DNA of 23,456 nt from Pelargonium nanum. Taxonomy: Eukaryota; Streptophyta; Magnoliopsida; Geraniales; Geraniaceae. Positions 1-9,797 of the stretch are shown here, in pieces. The notes beneath the pieces are model-generated. The model did not search any database. It was not told where the DNA came from and saw nothing but the letters and a program-made list of their open reading frames with translations. Position numbers and translations under genes: made by a program. The stretch covers positions 1 to 23,456 of the forward strand of contig JAYMTF010001430.1 of NCBI GenBank assembly GCA_036897485.1, read 5' to 3'. How positions within the stretch are numbered: position 1 is the first letter of the stretch; every line of letters starts with the position of its first letter.

Positions 1-1388
1 CAAAATGAGAGAAATCAAATTGCCACATGTCAATCAATTGAATGCTCAATTGAGAAATTGGGAGTGACACATGTCACATAGTTAGATAGGGACTTCTCTT
101 TAATATATATATATTAGATTATAATGTTATTTTAGAAAATAAGAAATATTTATTTACTACATTTTTATGAGTATTAGAAAAGATGTTTACATAAATTTTA
201 GGTTTTCGACACTGCATAAAAGTCAAAAACATATGTAAGAAGCGAAATATTAAGAGAATCAATTCAACTATAGGACCGCACCCAAACAATATGAGTCTGG
301 GTGTGTTGGGTTGAGTCACGAAATCGGTAAAGTTTAAAGAATCTCATCAAGAGTGTTTAGTGTTGTTAATTGAGTTGTGAATGAGTTTAATATTTTTCTA
401 ATATAATTTTGTTTTTACATGTAAGAACGTATAAGTAAAATTATATTGTTGTTGATATTCCTCGGTGTGTTAGGTAAGTTAATTAAGTTGGATAGCATGT
501 TTAGTGAATAAATTAATAGAAATGGAGGAATTTGGGAAGAGATCATTGTCAAGGCTGACGTGGTGTTCTTATCCAACTATATATAATATTTTTTTAAAAT
601 GTCATAGTTGCAAAGTTTAACCAGAGATTTGGGTTGGGGGGTCACATACTAAGCCAACTTGCAACCAAAACCAGCTCAGATTAATCAATTTTGGCACTTC
701 TTTTTCTACGGATTTGATCTATATATGATATAGTATCACTTTATATTTTGTGGGTTCAAATAAGAAGATGCCATTTGACTCCTAATTAATGGTCTAAGTA
801 ACACTCTTCAGATAATTAGATTTTTTTTTTAAAACTTAAAGATGATTTGTTTATGTGTAATAGATGAAAAGATGATTACGATATTGAAAATGATATACTA
901 CGTCTAAGATAATGCAAAAGTTTATCTGAACGGGTGATTTTACGCTTATAAATTTATTAAGATAGATATTAGTTTTCATTCGCGAACTGACATTAACTTG
1001 CTAATTTGGCAGTCAAAGGCCATGAAAGCTTGAGTGAGTTTCTTCTACCTGTAATGACATGTTCTTGCCCCCACTTGGTGTTTCATGTTTGTAGCATTTT
1101 CTCATAGATGAGAGTCAATTAACAATTGAGTTCCAAGCCTATAGGAGCTCATTTACTAACAACTAGACACATGGGATTTTGGATCTATTTTATTTATTTT
1201 CTGAATTTATACAATAATTATATTATTACCTGTAAATAGTTTTGATAACTTACATATCATTTTTTAACTATTGTGTTGCTGATAATTTTCTTAAGAGGTG
1301 TCCCAAGTTTTAGTACTGAGAAATATTTTAGTAAGCTCGCCTTATCTAGGCAGAAGAATATATTGAAATTCTAATAATTAATTAAGAG
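1..1388. other. Non-coding AT-rich spacer
   Basis: I see no gene here. The stretch is AT-rich and the few open frames are short and lack family features. Two small foldbacks are visible: CAATTGA/TCAATTG around 35-53, and an 11-bp perfect inverted repeat, AATATAATTTT at 400-410 against its complement at 437-447. A GC-richer patch near 275-320 has no recognisable identity and may be an old transposon remnant. Confidence 0.6.
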
Positions 1389-1589
1389 CTTGAACAAGTG
1401 TTTGTATATTGAGATCGAAGCTTATAAGGAATTTCAGTACATTTGGTGCAAGCTTCAAATTAGTACCAAAATTTTGAGTTTTACGTGTAAGGCTGAAGAA
1501 CTCTTTCAAACCCACATTAAAAGAAAACAATACAATTACAATTATTGAAGCAAATGTATAAACAATAGAGTGACCCACTAGCCATTTGA
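1389..1589. repeat. Direct repeat, copy 1 (~200 bp)
   Basis: This copy matches 1733-1932 in the same orientation at an offset of 342-343 bases, with scattered substitutions and one or two single-base indels. Both copies share AACAAGTGTTTGTATATTG near the start and GAGTGACCCACTAGCCATTT at the end. A minus-strand open frame runs through each copy, but it has no family features and I do not regard it as a gene. Confidence 0.85.
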
Positions 1590-1732
1590 GTTATTTGGAG
1601 GGTATATTCCGTCAAACTTAACTAATGGTTTGTTAGTTTGAAAGTTTGGGGAGCTTGATGATGTGAAAATAGTTCAGAGTATCTATATGAAGAAGACTTA
1701 AAGTTGAGGGTATTTATTTGACGTTACCCCTT

Positions 1733-1932
1733 TCAACAAGTGTTTGTATATTGAGATCGAAGCTTATAAGGAATTTCAGGATACTTGGTTGCAAGCTTCA
1801 AATTTGTACCACGATTTTGAGATTTACGTGTAAAACTGAAGAACTCTTTCAAACTCACATTAAAAGAAAACAGTACCATTACAATTATTGAACCAAATGT
1901 ATAAACAATAGAGTGACCCACTAGCCATTTGA
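1733..1932. repeat. Direct repeat, copy 2 (~200 bp)
   Basis: This is the second copy of the unit at 1389-1589. The ~143 bp between copies and the sequence after copy 2 do not match each other, so this is a two-copy dispersed repeat rather than a simple tandem duplication of a ~342-bp unit. It may come from a transposon, but I do not recognise a family. Confidence 0.85.
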
Positions 1933-2198
1933 AGTCAGATTTATTAACAATTGATGTGAGATGTGTTAAAAAAAGAAAAGATTCTTTGCCCAAGCCAAAA
2001 TCACCCCAATAATGCTTACTAATAACAAGCACCACCCCAAATTTCATTTGCAATCACACAATTAATCACAATCATAATCCTAATGAATGTAGCATTTACA
2101 ACCAACCACTATCACTATCTGCTGGGGACCAATTGAACCAGTAACTAAGCAATTACTCAACCAAGCAGTTGATCTATTTGAACCAAACTCTTAAATCA

Positions 2199-2208
2199 CC
2201 ATAGAAAA
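2199..2208. repeat. Left target-site duplication of the MITE
   Basis: CCATAGAAAA occurs here and again at 2453-2462, flanking the terminal inverted repeats of the element between them. Confidence 0.65.
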
Positions 2209-2452
2209 AGAAATTGTTGCATTTTAGTCCACAACTGAACATTTTTGTTTTGAATTAGTACCCGGTTCAATTTTTTATTCAATTTGGAGTCTAATTTGAC
2301 GGTACAAATTGGACAATTTAAAACAAAATAACATAATTTGAGACTTAATTAGAAATATATAGATAGTTTAGAGGTCAAATTAGAACAATTATCAATTCAG
2401 ATACCAATTCAGAACAAATTAGATATTTAGAGGACCAAAGTGAAACATCTTC
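2209..2452. mobile_element. MITE-like element, possibly Mutator type
   Basis: The element is about 244 bp, AT-rich and non-coding. Its ends are imperfect inverted repeats: TTGTTGCATTTTAGTCC at the left, and the complement of GGACCAAAGTGAAACATC at the right. The similarity continues inward: TTTGTTTTGAATTAGTACC on the left matches the complement of the right arm with few mismatches, giving arms of about 50 bp. The 10-base sequence CCATAGAAAA lies directly outside both ends (2199-2208 and 2453-2462) and reads as a target-site duplication. Duplications of 9-10 bp are typical of Mutator-like elements. No transposase is encoded, so it would be non-autonomous. Exact ends are uncertain by a few bases. 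Confidence 0.72.
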
Positions 2453-2462
2453 CCATAGAAAA
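2453..2462. repeat. Right target-site duplication of the MITE
   Basis: This is the second perfect copy of CCATAGAAAA, outside the right terminal inverted repeat. Confidence 0.65.
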
Positions 2463-2497
2463 TGGTGGAAAAATCTAGAAGATTCAGATCCTAGGGG

Positions 2498-2567
2498 TCA
2501 TCAAGAACCCAATTTGGATTTACATGAACCCAACTTTCAATCAAGGAAATGATTGGGTTCTTGATGA
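2498..2567. repeat. Perfect 16-bp inverted repeat (hairpin)
   Basis: TCATCAAGAACCCAAT at 2498-2513 is the exact reverse complement of 2552-2567, with a 38-base loop between. Pairing does not clearly extend beyond the 16 bp on either side. The loop holds another near copy of the GAACCCAA core. It could be a relic of a foldback element or a structured transcript. Confidence 0.8.
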
Positions 2568-3001
2568 TGATCATGGTGGCTAAAGTACTGTACCTGCTAG
2601 TTCATTTCAATGGCACTTCATTTTCTAGTACAAATTTGAAACTATTGATAAATGTTCTGTAATGTTCTATATGGAATCAAATCAGCCAAACCACTAATTT
2701 AAATCTTGATTAAGCTTCATCAGCAAAGCATTATTCTCAACTGTTTGTAAACAAAATGCATCAAAAGTTCACATCATGAGTTGTGGTCCATCCACTAAGA
2801 TTGTACACAAAAAAAGAAGAAAAATATCAAACTCAGTGGTATCAATCATGCACACATGAAAATGAAAGTGATGAAGGCTAAAGCTTGCATGACTTCAGCC
2901 ACTCTACAAGGAATCTTTCTTCTTTACTATGGAGTTCTAGTTTTACACTCAATTCTGTGATTGCCCAATTGGGACAGAGACAGAGAGACTGAGGCTGAGA
3001 C
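2568..3001 (+). promoter_or_regulatory. Region upstream of the lone IAMH first exon
   Basis: No gene is visible. This would be the promoter and 5' leader of the exon at 3002. A perfect palindrome CCCAATTGGG lies at 2964-2973, followed by a purine-rich leader with repeated GAGA just before the ATG. I see no convincing TATA box. The assignment rests only on position. Confidence 0.3.
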
Positions 3002-3220
3002 ATGGCTGGGTATGGCCCAAGACTGGTTGTGCCAATAGATTTGAAGAAGAAGCCATGGGAGCAGGAGCTTCCTCTGCACAACCGGTGGCATCCGGAGATA
3101 CCGCCGGTTGCAGAGGTTAGAGAAGGAGTGCTTTTTCGGGTTGAGATGGTGGATTTCAGTGGAGGAGGTATCACTAAGGACTATACAGCTGAGGACATGA
3201 AGCATGCTGATCCTTCAATT
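3002..3220 (+). pseudogene. Isolated first exon of a second IAMH-type copy
   Basis: This exon encodes 73 residues beginning MAGYGPRLVVPIDLKKKPW and containing the family's LHNRWHP motif at residues 25-31. It ends in phase 0 at a good donor (ATT|GTAAGC). The exon at 3721 has the same length and phase, and by hand count 48 of 73 residues are identical. No counterpart of exons 2-7 exists before the next copy begins, so by itself it cannot make an enzyme. There is no stop or frameshift, and the pattern (conserved protein, diverged ends) suggests it was coding until recently or still is. Two readings fit: a tandem duplicate that lost its 3' part, or an alternative first exon that can be spliced in frame to exon 2 at 4145, skipping 3721-3939. 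I label it as a partial copy because no transcript is available. Confidence 0.75.
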
Positions 3221-3289
3221 GTAAGCTCTTTCCTATTCCTTGTCTTTACATGTAAGAGAGAGGGAGGATCAAAGATTAGTGTTGGTACT

Positions 3290-3545
3290 GTGGGGGAGCT
3301 CAAGAGTGTAGCGCCGCCCCATTAAGACCCAATACGTCAATAACCCATAAAGGGTAAGGACTCGGATTCCCTAAAAACTAGAAAGGTTCAGTAAAATGAA
3401 AGGATCAGACTTAGGCGTCGGAGGGGTTGTTACTATAGGAAGTCTTGTTTTGCAGGTCTAGGTGCGAACGAGAGGAAGAGGAAGTTCTCGAAGTATAAGG
3501 AGAAGAGTGTCGTAGAGTATTGGTTAGGACTAGGGACCACTTGGG
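3290..3545. mobile_element. Probable LTR-retrotransposon fragment
   Basis: This stretch differs in base composition from its neighbours and has no protein similarity I can see. It contains GACTTAGGCGTCGGAGGGG followed downstream by TTTTGCAGGTCTAGG. I associate this pattern, from memory, with the 3' part of LTRs of plant Ty3/gypsy-type elements. No second LTR, polypurine tract or coding part is present, and the borders are approximate. It sits exactly where exon 2 of the partial IAMH copy would be expected. Confidence 0.42.
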
Positions 3546-3680
3546 AAACATCAAAAACTGTGTGTATGTCTCTATCTCATTTGTCTGATACTAATTTGTA
3601 TTGAACTTGAGGTCAACTTTCATCCTCCAATGGATGGCATTTGGGTTTGAACCATATAGCCCTAAAACAATCTATGGATC

Positions 3681-3690
3681 TCTATATATG
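3681..3690 (+). promoter_or_regulatory. Possible TATA box of the IAMH gene
   Basis: TCTATATATG lies about 32-40 bases before the ATG at 3721. A TATA box here would leave almost no 5' untranslated leader, so it may be chance, or transcription may begin further upstream. Confidence 0.25.
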
Positions 3691-3720
3691 ATTTCTTGAA
3701 TCATCTTCCCTGGTTCATCC

Positions 3721-6215
3721 ATGGCTCCTCCTACTCCTAGACTAGTGGTGCCCATAGACCTGAAGAGGAAGCCATGGGAGCAAAACCCGCCTCTACACAA
3801 CCGGTGGCACCCGGACATACCCACAGTGGCAGAGGTTAGAGATGGTGAGGTCTTTAGAATAGAGATGGTGGACTGGACTGGAGGAGTGATCAAAGAAGAT
3901 GATTCTGCAACTGATATAAAATCCATAGACTTATCGACAGTAAGTACAAGAAGCTAGTCTTTGCTAATTCTAGATATGTGGGTCTATGAACCTATTGTGA
4001 GCCACAGGTTAATCATAATAGTATAGATAGATGAACAAGATATATAGGACCCATTTCAGATCTCTGGTAGCAGATAGTATTTGTTCAGACAGATTTGGTC
4101 GGTTAAATTTTGCGTAATTTCCATTGCCATATCTGTTCTTGAAGGTACACTATCTAAGTGGGCCTATACGAGTTTTGGACAGAGATGGGGTTCCAGCCAA
4201 ACCAGGGGATCTGCTTGCAGTTGAGATCTGCAACTTGGGTCCTCTACCAGGCGATGAATGGGGTTATACAGGAACATTTGACAGAGAAAATGGAGGCGGC
4301 TTTTTGACCGACCATTTCCCTTGTGCGACCAAAGCTATTTGGTATTTTGAAGGAATATATGCCTACTCTCCCCACATACCGGGTAAGCTTCCTACCCAAT
4401 ATCTCTATTTTTAAATAGTATCGGTAAATTCATAAACTAGACACAAAAGCTACATGTATGTCACATTATGCATAACACTAACATTATATGTACTAGTATT
4501 AACCAGACTTAAAAACAGAAAGTGGTGTAATATTTTGAGATACTGACACAATCTGATATCAGGAGTACGATTTCCGGGTTTAACTCACCCTGGTATAGTT
4601 GGAACTGCACCATCAATGGAGCTACTGAATATATGGAATGAGAGGGAAAGGGAGCTAGAGGAAAATGGTCTGAAAACTCTCAAATTATGCGAAGTTTTGC
4701 ATTCCCGACCATTGGCGAACCTACCATCAACCAGAGGATGCCATCTCGGAAAGGTATAATTATAATGCATTTTTTATGTAAGGACATACAAATAAAAATA
4801 AACTTCCAATTCTATACGAGCATATTAGATATAAAAACTTAGCACTATGGTTATAGCGAAAGAAAGCTCTAGTTTCTAACAAAGCCAGAATCATGTGTAG
4901 ATCCAACGAGGTACTGATGAATGGGAGAAGATTGCTAGGGAAGCAGCAAGGACAATACCAGGTAGAGAAAATGGAGGAAATTGTGACATCAAAAACCTCA
5001 GTCGGGGATCAAAAGTGTACCTTCCTGTATTTGTTGAAGGAGCAAATCTTAGTACAGGGGACATGCATTTTTCTCAGGGTGATGGTGAAGTTTCATTCTG
5101 TGGAGCAATCGAGATGAGTGGTTTCCTAGAGCTCAAGTACGTCTAAATCTCATGCTTTAGCATACAAAACCAATGCTCCAAACATTCACATGATTATATT
5201 TATTCAAAACATTAATGCAAATAGGAAAAATTACTTGTGAAAACTAAAAGCTAATCCAAAGTGATCGCATTTTTTTTCAGATGTGAAATCATTAGGGGAG
5301 GAATGAAAGAGTACCTTACACCAATGGGGCCAACTCCTCTCCATGTAAACCCAATCTTCGAGATAGGTCCTGTCGAGCCTAGATTCTCTGAGTGGTTGGT
5401 GTTTGAGGGCATCAGTGTTGATGAGAGCGGGAGGCAGCACTATCTTGATGCAAGCGTTGCTTACAAGCGTGCAGTACTCAATGCCATAGACTACCTGTCA
5501 AAATTTGGATACTCCAAAGAACAGGTACATATCTTCTTTCAAAAGCATATAGAATTCCTCAACAAACAAATATATGCGCAAATACATTCATAACATAACT
5601 ACAGTACTGATTTGAAATGTTGCGACAATCAGATGTATCTTCTGCTATCATGCTGTCCATGCGAAGGGAGGATTTCAGGAATAGTTGACTCCCCTAATGC
5701 TGTTGCAACACTTGCAATCCCAACAGCTATTTTTGACCAGGTAGTTAACTTTGATAATGCCTCAAAAACCAACAACGTATTCAAAATTTCAAATCGCTAG
5801 TCTATACTATACTATTCGACTCCCTTACAGATATTAAGTGGTCTAGAGAAGTGGACTAAGCATTTCTACCAGATAATAGTAGTAGAAACTAAATTTTACA
5901 GCTAATTTACATCTTAATCCACAGAATTGCACTGCAACATTTGGCCAATCTACACTAACATTATATAAAAGGAAAATGTAAACCTGATTACTAGCACTTT
6001 TAACAGTATGCGGAAAGGCTCAATTCTTTTAACCAGCCTTCCACTTTCATCTGCAGTACACGCCTTTTTTAGTAATAGATATTCCTTTGCAGGATATTCG
6101 TCCGAAAAACAACAAGGTCCCTGTTGGACCCCGGCTAGTGCGGAAACCGGATGTCCTGAAATGCACTTATGATGGAAACTTGCCCACCACAAAGAACCCC
6201 AGTGCCCAGACATGA
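3721..6215 (+). CDS. IAMH1: Indole-3-acetamide hydrolase, acetamidase/formamidase family
   Basis: Exons: 3721-3939, 4145-4382, 4563-4753, 4901-5136, 5281-5524, 5633-5740, 6093-6215 (1359 nt, 452 aa), all with GT...AG introns. The protein belongs to the FmdA/AmdA amidohydrolase family. Plant members such as Arabidopsis IAMH1 and IAMH2 release indole-3-acetic acid (auxin) and ammonia from indole-3-acetamide; the bacterial and fungal relatives act on formamide or acetamide. Visible family blocks: LHNRWHP (25-31), VHYLSGP (74-80), a Gly-rich GGGFLTDHFPCA, THPGIVGTAPS, GGNCDIKN (241-248), the conserved GDMHFSQGDGE (269-279) with its acidic and His residues, and SCCPCEGR (382-389). There is no signal peptide or membrane segment, so it is likely cytosolic. 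The length equals the plant orthologues as I remember them. The substrate is inferred from the family. A partial copy of exon 1 lies upstream, and the 3' end faces QNG1. Confidence 0.93.
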
Positions 6216-6477
6216 TCATCGAGGCTCTACATGAAGCAACCACTACTTTACAATTATCATAAACACATTATTACATGTTGTCTGTATTGTATAAGATTTG
6301 ATACATATAGTAGTTTAGTCAATGTTCAAAATATGTTTCCAGCCATAAATATCTTACCACAGCTATGCTAGCCTCACCAACAATCACACTTGTTTAAACT
6401 TTAAAGAGTATACCTTACAGCATCCAAGCAAAGATTTTCTCATTCTCTCAGTAACAAAACTATAAGGCTACATCTTT
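6216..6477. other. Convergent spacer between IAMH and QNG1
   Basis: Only 262 bp separate the two stop codons, so both 3' untranslated regions and poly(A) sites must fit here or overlap. The stretch is AT-rich and has no coding features. I see no canonical AATAAA that assigns cleavage sites on either strand. Confidence 0.7.
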
Positions 6478-9400
6478 TCAGTAATATATTGAGAGCGTCC
6501 GATGGTGCTTGAGAGATGGAGTCTGGATGCCAAAAGACCAGAGCCAAAGGTCCAGCTCCACACTTAACACCTGAACAAAGAAGCCACGTGCCACGAACAA
6601 TCAAACAAATGGAGAAAAAACAGAGAAAAGATACAAGTCTTCTTAAGTTACAGACACATAAAAAGAAAGGGAAAAAAGAATGTTTTTAAACCACTATGAA
6701 ATTTTACAAGTTGCTGGTAAAGTAAAAGGCAGGAACTTGATAAAAATAAAAAAGATAGTAAAAGCAAGACATTAGGAATGTTTATGTTAAAGATTGTCAA
6801 TAATGCAATTGAGTCAAAAGTGAAAGAAATAGAATGCGAGCTAGGGTTCAGCTATACCTGCTTTCCTGATTTGTTAGCGATCAGCTCCCTCATTTTCTCT
6901 ACAGCATACACTGAACAGGCTCGCAGTTCAATTTCCTCTTCACTGCCTGAACCAATTTCATTATTGGACTCAATAATGCTTGCAAGGGTTGAGCTATACT
7001 TAAGCACACCAAGCTGTTGGAGAACAGCTGGTACAATATAGTCAGCAAATATAGTTATTGAGCCAACGTCATTGAATTCTCCATAGCCTTGGCCCTTGAA
7101 TGCACCCCATAGATCAGCAGCAAATATCTGAGCCCTTTTATACAAAAATACTTGGTGGCCTTTATACACAGAGTGATCGCGAAAACCTACAGAAATTGGA
7201 TTGTTGGAAGTCAATACTCCAGTTTTGTCCCAACATAACTCATCATTTTTAATTTATATACAATTATGTCAATGCATTCAGCTATTCAGATATTGAATTA
7301 GTGGACAATTTCTGGTGAGAAAGGGCAAAAATAATATACCAGGAAAATGACGTGCAATCAGAGCTACAAGCTTTGCAGCTGATTTTCCACTGGAGTCCAC
7401 AAGATTAGATGCTTTACCCCCAAAACTTCTTTCTAGTTCAAATCCAACCTAAGCCATAAATGTATATCATATCATAGAACTAGGTTCACAAAGAAAATTT
7501 GAAAGTAATGGATACAACAAAGAATAGCACTTTATAGGATGTGTAGATATTAATATAGAAGTTCAACAGATGCAAGAGAAAAGTATACCTCATGCAGCAG
7601 ACGGACTCGTTCATCCTCTAAAGGAAGTGGCCTAGGCCATTTTAACAGCTCACGCAATTCAGGTCCTGACAACAAATATCAATCCTGTATATATACAATT
7701 CTTATAGAAGAGGAACTTCTCGGTTTTGGGATATTTCTATAATGTAAAAAATTACATAATACATTTTAAATAGTGCCGGGAAGATGTAGCATTTATTACC
7801 TAATTTACCTCATTCAGCAATTTGATTTTAGAAAATATGGCACATGTTTATCCAAGCAAAAACTTGCTTATTTTGTTCATTCAGACTAACACTAAATGAA
7901 GGATAGCTTTAAAGTAATCTACACGTGGTTTTAATGGATACGTAATTTACCGACAACTAGACAGAGGTCGAGAAGCATATGAAGAAATCTTTACTATCAT
8001 AACTTTGTTCTGGAACAGTAATCATGGAATTAAGATCAAGCAGCATTTTGGGACCATTCTTATTACAGTATCATCTTGCACCCGCTACTTTTCAAAATCA
8101 CTAACATAGTTATCTTTACTTCTCAAAACTATCAAAACTGGACTATAAGTGTGTTAAGTAAACCAAAAAATTCTTTGCACACACATGCATGCCTATTTTG
8201 GTATGTTCATCCATGCATCGTGTATAAAGTGGCAAGTCCAGAGAAGCAGATATACCAGTGTACTTTTGCAGACGATCAGCGTCGAAGACAGATTTGTCAT
8301 GTTGCAGAGCTGCCTTCAGCCCCGAGGCCAAATGATCATAACTTAGATCCTTGTCTAATAAGGATAATGTCATAGGAGAAAGAGAACAAAAATAAAAGTT
8401 GTGTTAGTCATGCGGAATAATTGCCACTTGTTTAAGAAGCAACTAGAAGTCTACAACAATAAACTGCGTCTAGAGGTCCATTTTAGCATTTAGATCAGTC
8501 AAATTAAGCAGACAAAAAGGCTTTCATAGTAATGTGGTACAGCAGATACCAACCAATAGGAAACTTGAATGTTTAGCACCTTGCTGGTTGCTTGATTTCG
8601 ACTTAAAGCAATATTCACTCTAATTTACGACCAGATAATTTACAAGCTTCTAGATTCTAAGAGGATACATTGAGCTAAAATCTAAGTACTGGTCAATATC
8701 GAATCTGATTTCAATTCTCTTGCACGCAGTCCAACCACAACAGTACGAAGTACGAACCAATACAATCTAAAGAATTAAATCAAAATAATCAGGAGCACCA
8801 ATCAAAGGAAACAGAGACATATGGGCAAAAGCAACAGACCCATCAATGATGATAACCATGACACGGCATACAAGTACAAGAAGGTCAAATTTATGGGAAG
8901 ACATGAATAGGGTGTGAACGTAAAGGGAAAAGAATCTTTCAAACTGAATCAGAAAAAAAGCAATCAACAACAGCCCCGGGAACAGAAATAAAGTTAATGA
9001 GCATAGATTTTCTTTTTCTTTTTTTTTCATGGGAGTAAATTCCCAACTACCAACTCAAAGCAACTAGGCATAGTGAAAGAGGAAGAACCCATGTGCTATA
9101 TAATTGACCAAATTATTACGAAAGTGACTATTCCCTAGAATTGTAAATCAAAACTCATCCACAAAACAGCATGCTTTAACATTCAGTAATATACAAATGC
9201 GAGCAAGAAGTCACTGCCAAAGAGCTATTGGATAAGTCTCAACCAAAACACAAAGAAATTGATCCGGGCGGGGGCTCTGCACCCACCGATCCATTGGGGC
9301 GGGTATGAGTGTTAAATTGTGAGGTGTCATCTTCTCATTGGTTTGGTTGAGTCTCAAACCATACTCTTTTGGCTTTTTTTCTCTATAAAAATAGTGATCA

Positions 9401-9797
9401 AGGAAAGAAACCAAGCTACAGAATGCAATTTTTGAAGGATATAATATGGGGAACAGACATTACCAGGCCAAAAACAGAAATTCAAGGCGTCCAAAACAAA
9501 AAGGTACTGAACAGTGAGCGGGCCATTGTCAAAATAGTGAATTCCTTCAAAATCCCATTCAACTTTAGGAATCGACCCAATTGTTTCCACCACTTTCTCA
9601 ATCCCTGCGCATTTAAACCGCACACACAAATGAATAAAAATTACATCTTTACAACTACACAGACATTACAAAACAGAGCTTGAACTTTAAATGCTAATGC
9701 GTAAAGTAACAGATAAAACGAAAAGACCTGAAGAGTCGACAAAAACGTGAGAAGATCGACCAGCGACCCAAGCAGAGCTTGCCCTAACCTCTTCCAT
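6478..9797 (-). CDS. QNG1: Queuosine 5'-phosphate N-glycosylase/hydrolase (DUF2419)
   Basis: Exons on the minus strand: 9797-9728, 9604-9464, 8354-8256, 7665-7589, 7448-7340, 7186-6858, 6570-6478 (918 nt, 305 aa). This family (Q_salvage/DUF2419, human C9orf64/QNG1) frees queuine base from queuosine 5'-phosphate. Eukaryotes can then insert queuine into position 34 of GUN-anticodon tRNAs, recycling a base they cannot make. Family blocks: YLFVLDALNFCFWPDKDL (57-74, exons 2-3), FRDHSVYKGHQVFLYKRAQI (167-186), FNDVGSITIFADYIVP (203-218, where the FADY Asp is a likely active-site residue), and the C-terminal VLSVELDLWLW, followed by HHRTLSIYY at the very end. Every junction keeps the frame. The small last exon was found by matching this conserved tail. 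No targeting signal is obvious, so a cytosolic site is inferred. Confidence 0.92.
9262..9306. other. GC-rich patch in QNG1 intron 2
   Basis: An otherwise AT-rich intron of about 1.1 kb contains two related G-rich blocks, GGGCGGGGG at 9266-9274 and GGGGCGGG at 9296-9303. A TTGAGTCTCAA near-palindrome follows about 50 bases later. It encodes nothing recognisable. A transposon relic is possible. Confidence 0.45.

Noticed and set aside
21-76. Direct repeat of CACATGTCA near the left end as a possible target-site duplication
   Set aside because: The enclosed 30-odd bases are too short and carry no terminal repeats. The near-palindromic word explains the match.
1378-2053. Minus-strand frames of 66 and 106 codons through the direct repeats
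   Set aside because: The two products resemble each other only because the DNA is duplicated. They have no family motif and no splice context, and the frame is lost outside the repeats.
3221-3325. Extension of the orphan IAMH exon as one open frame to a stop at 3323-3325
   Set aside because: The family sequence ends exactly at the GTAAGC donor. The extra residues have no similarity and read intron sequence.
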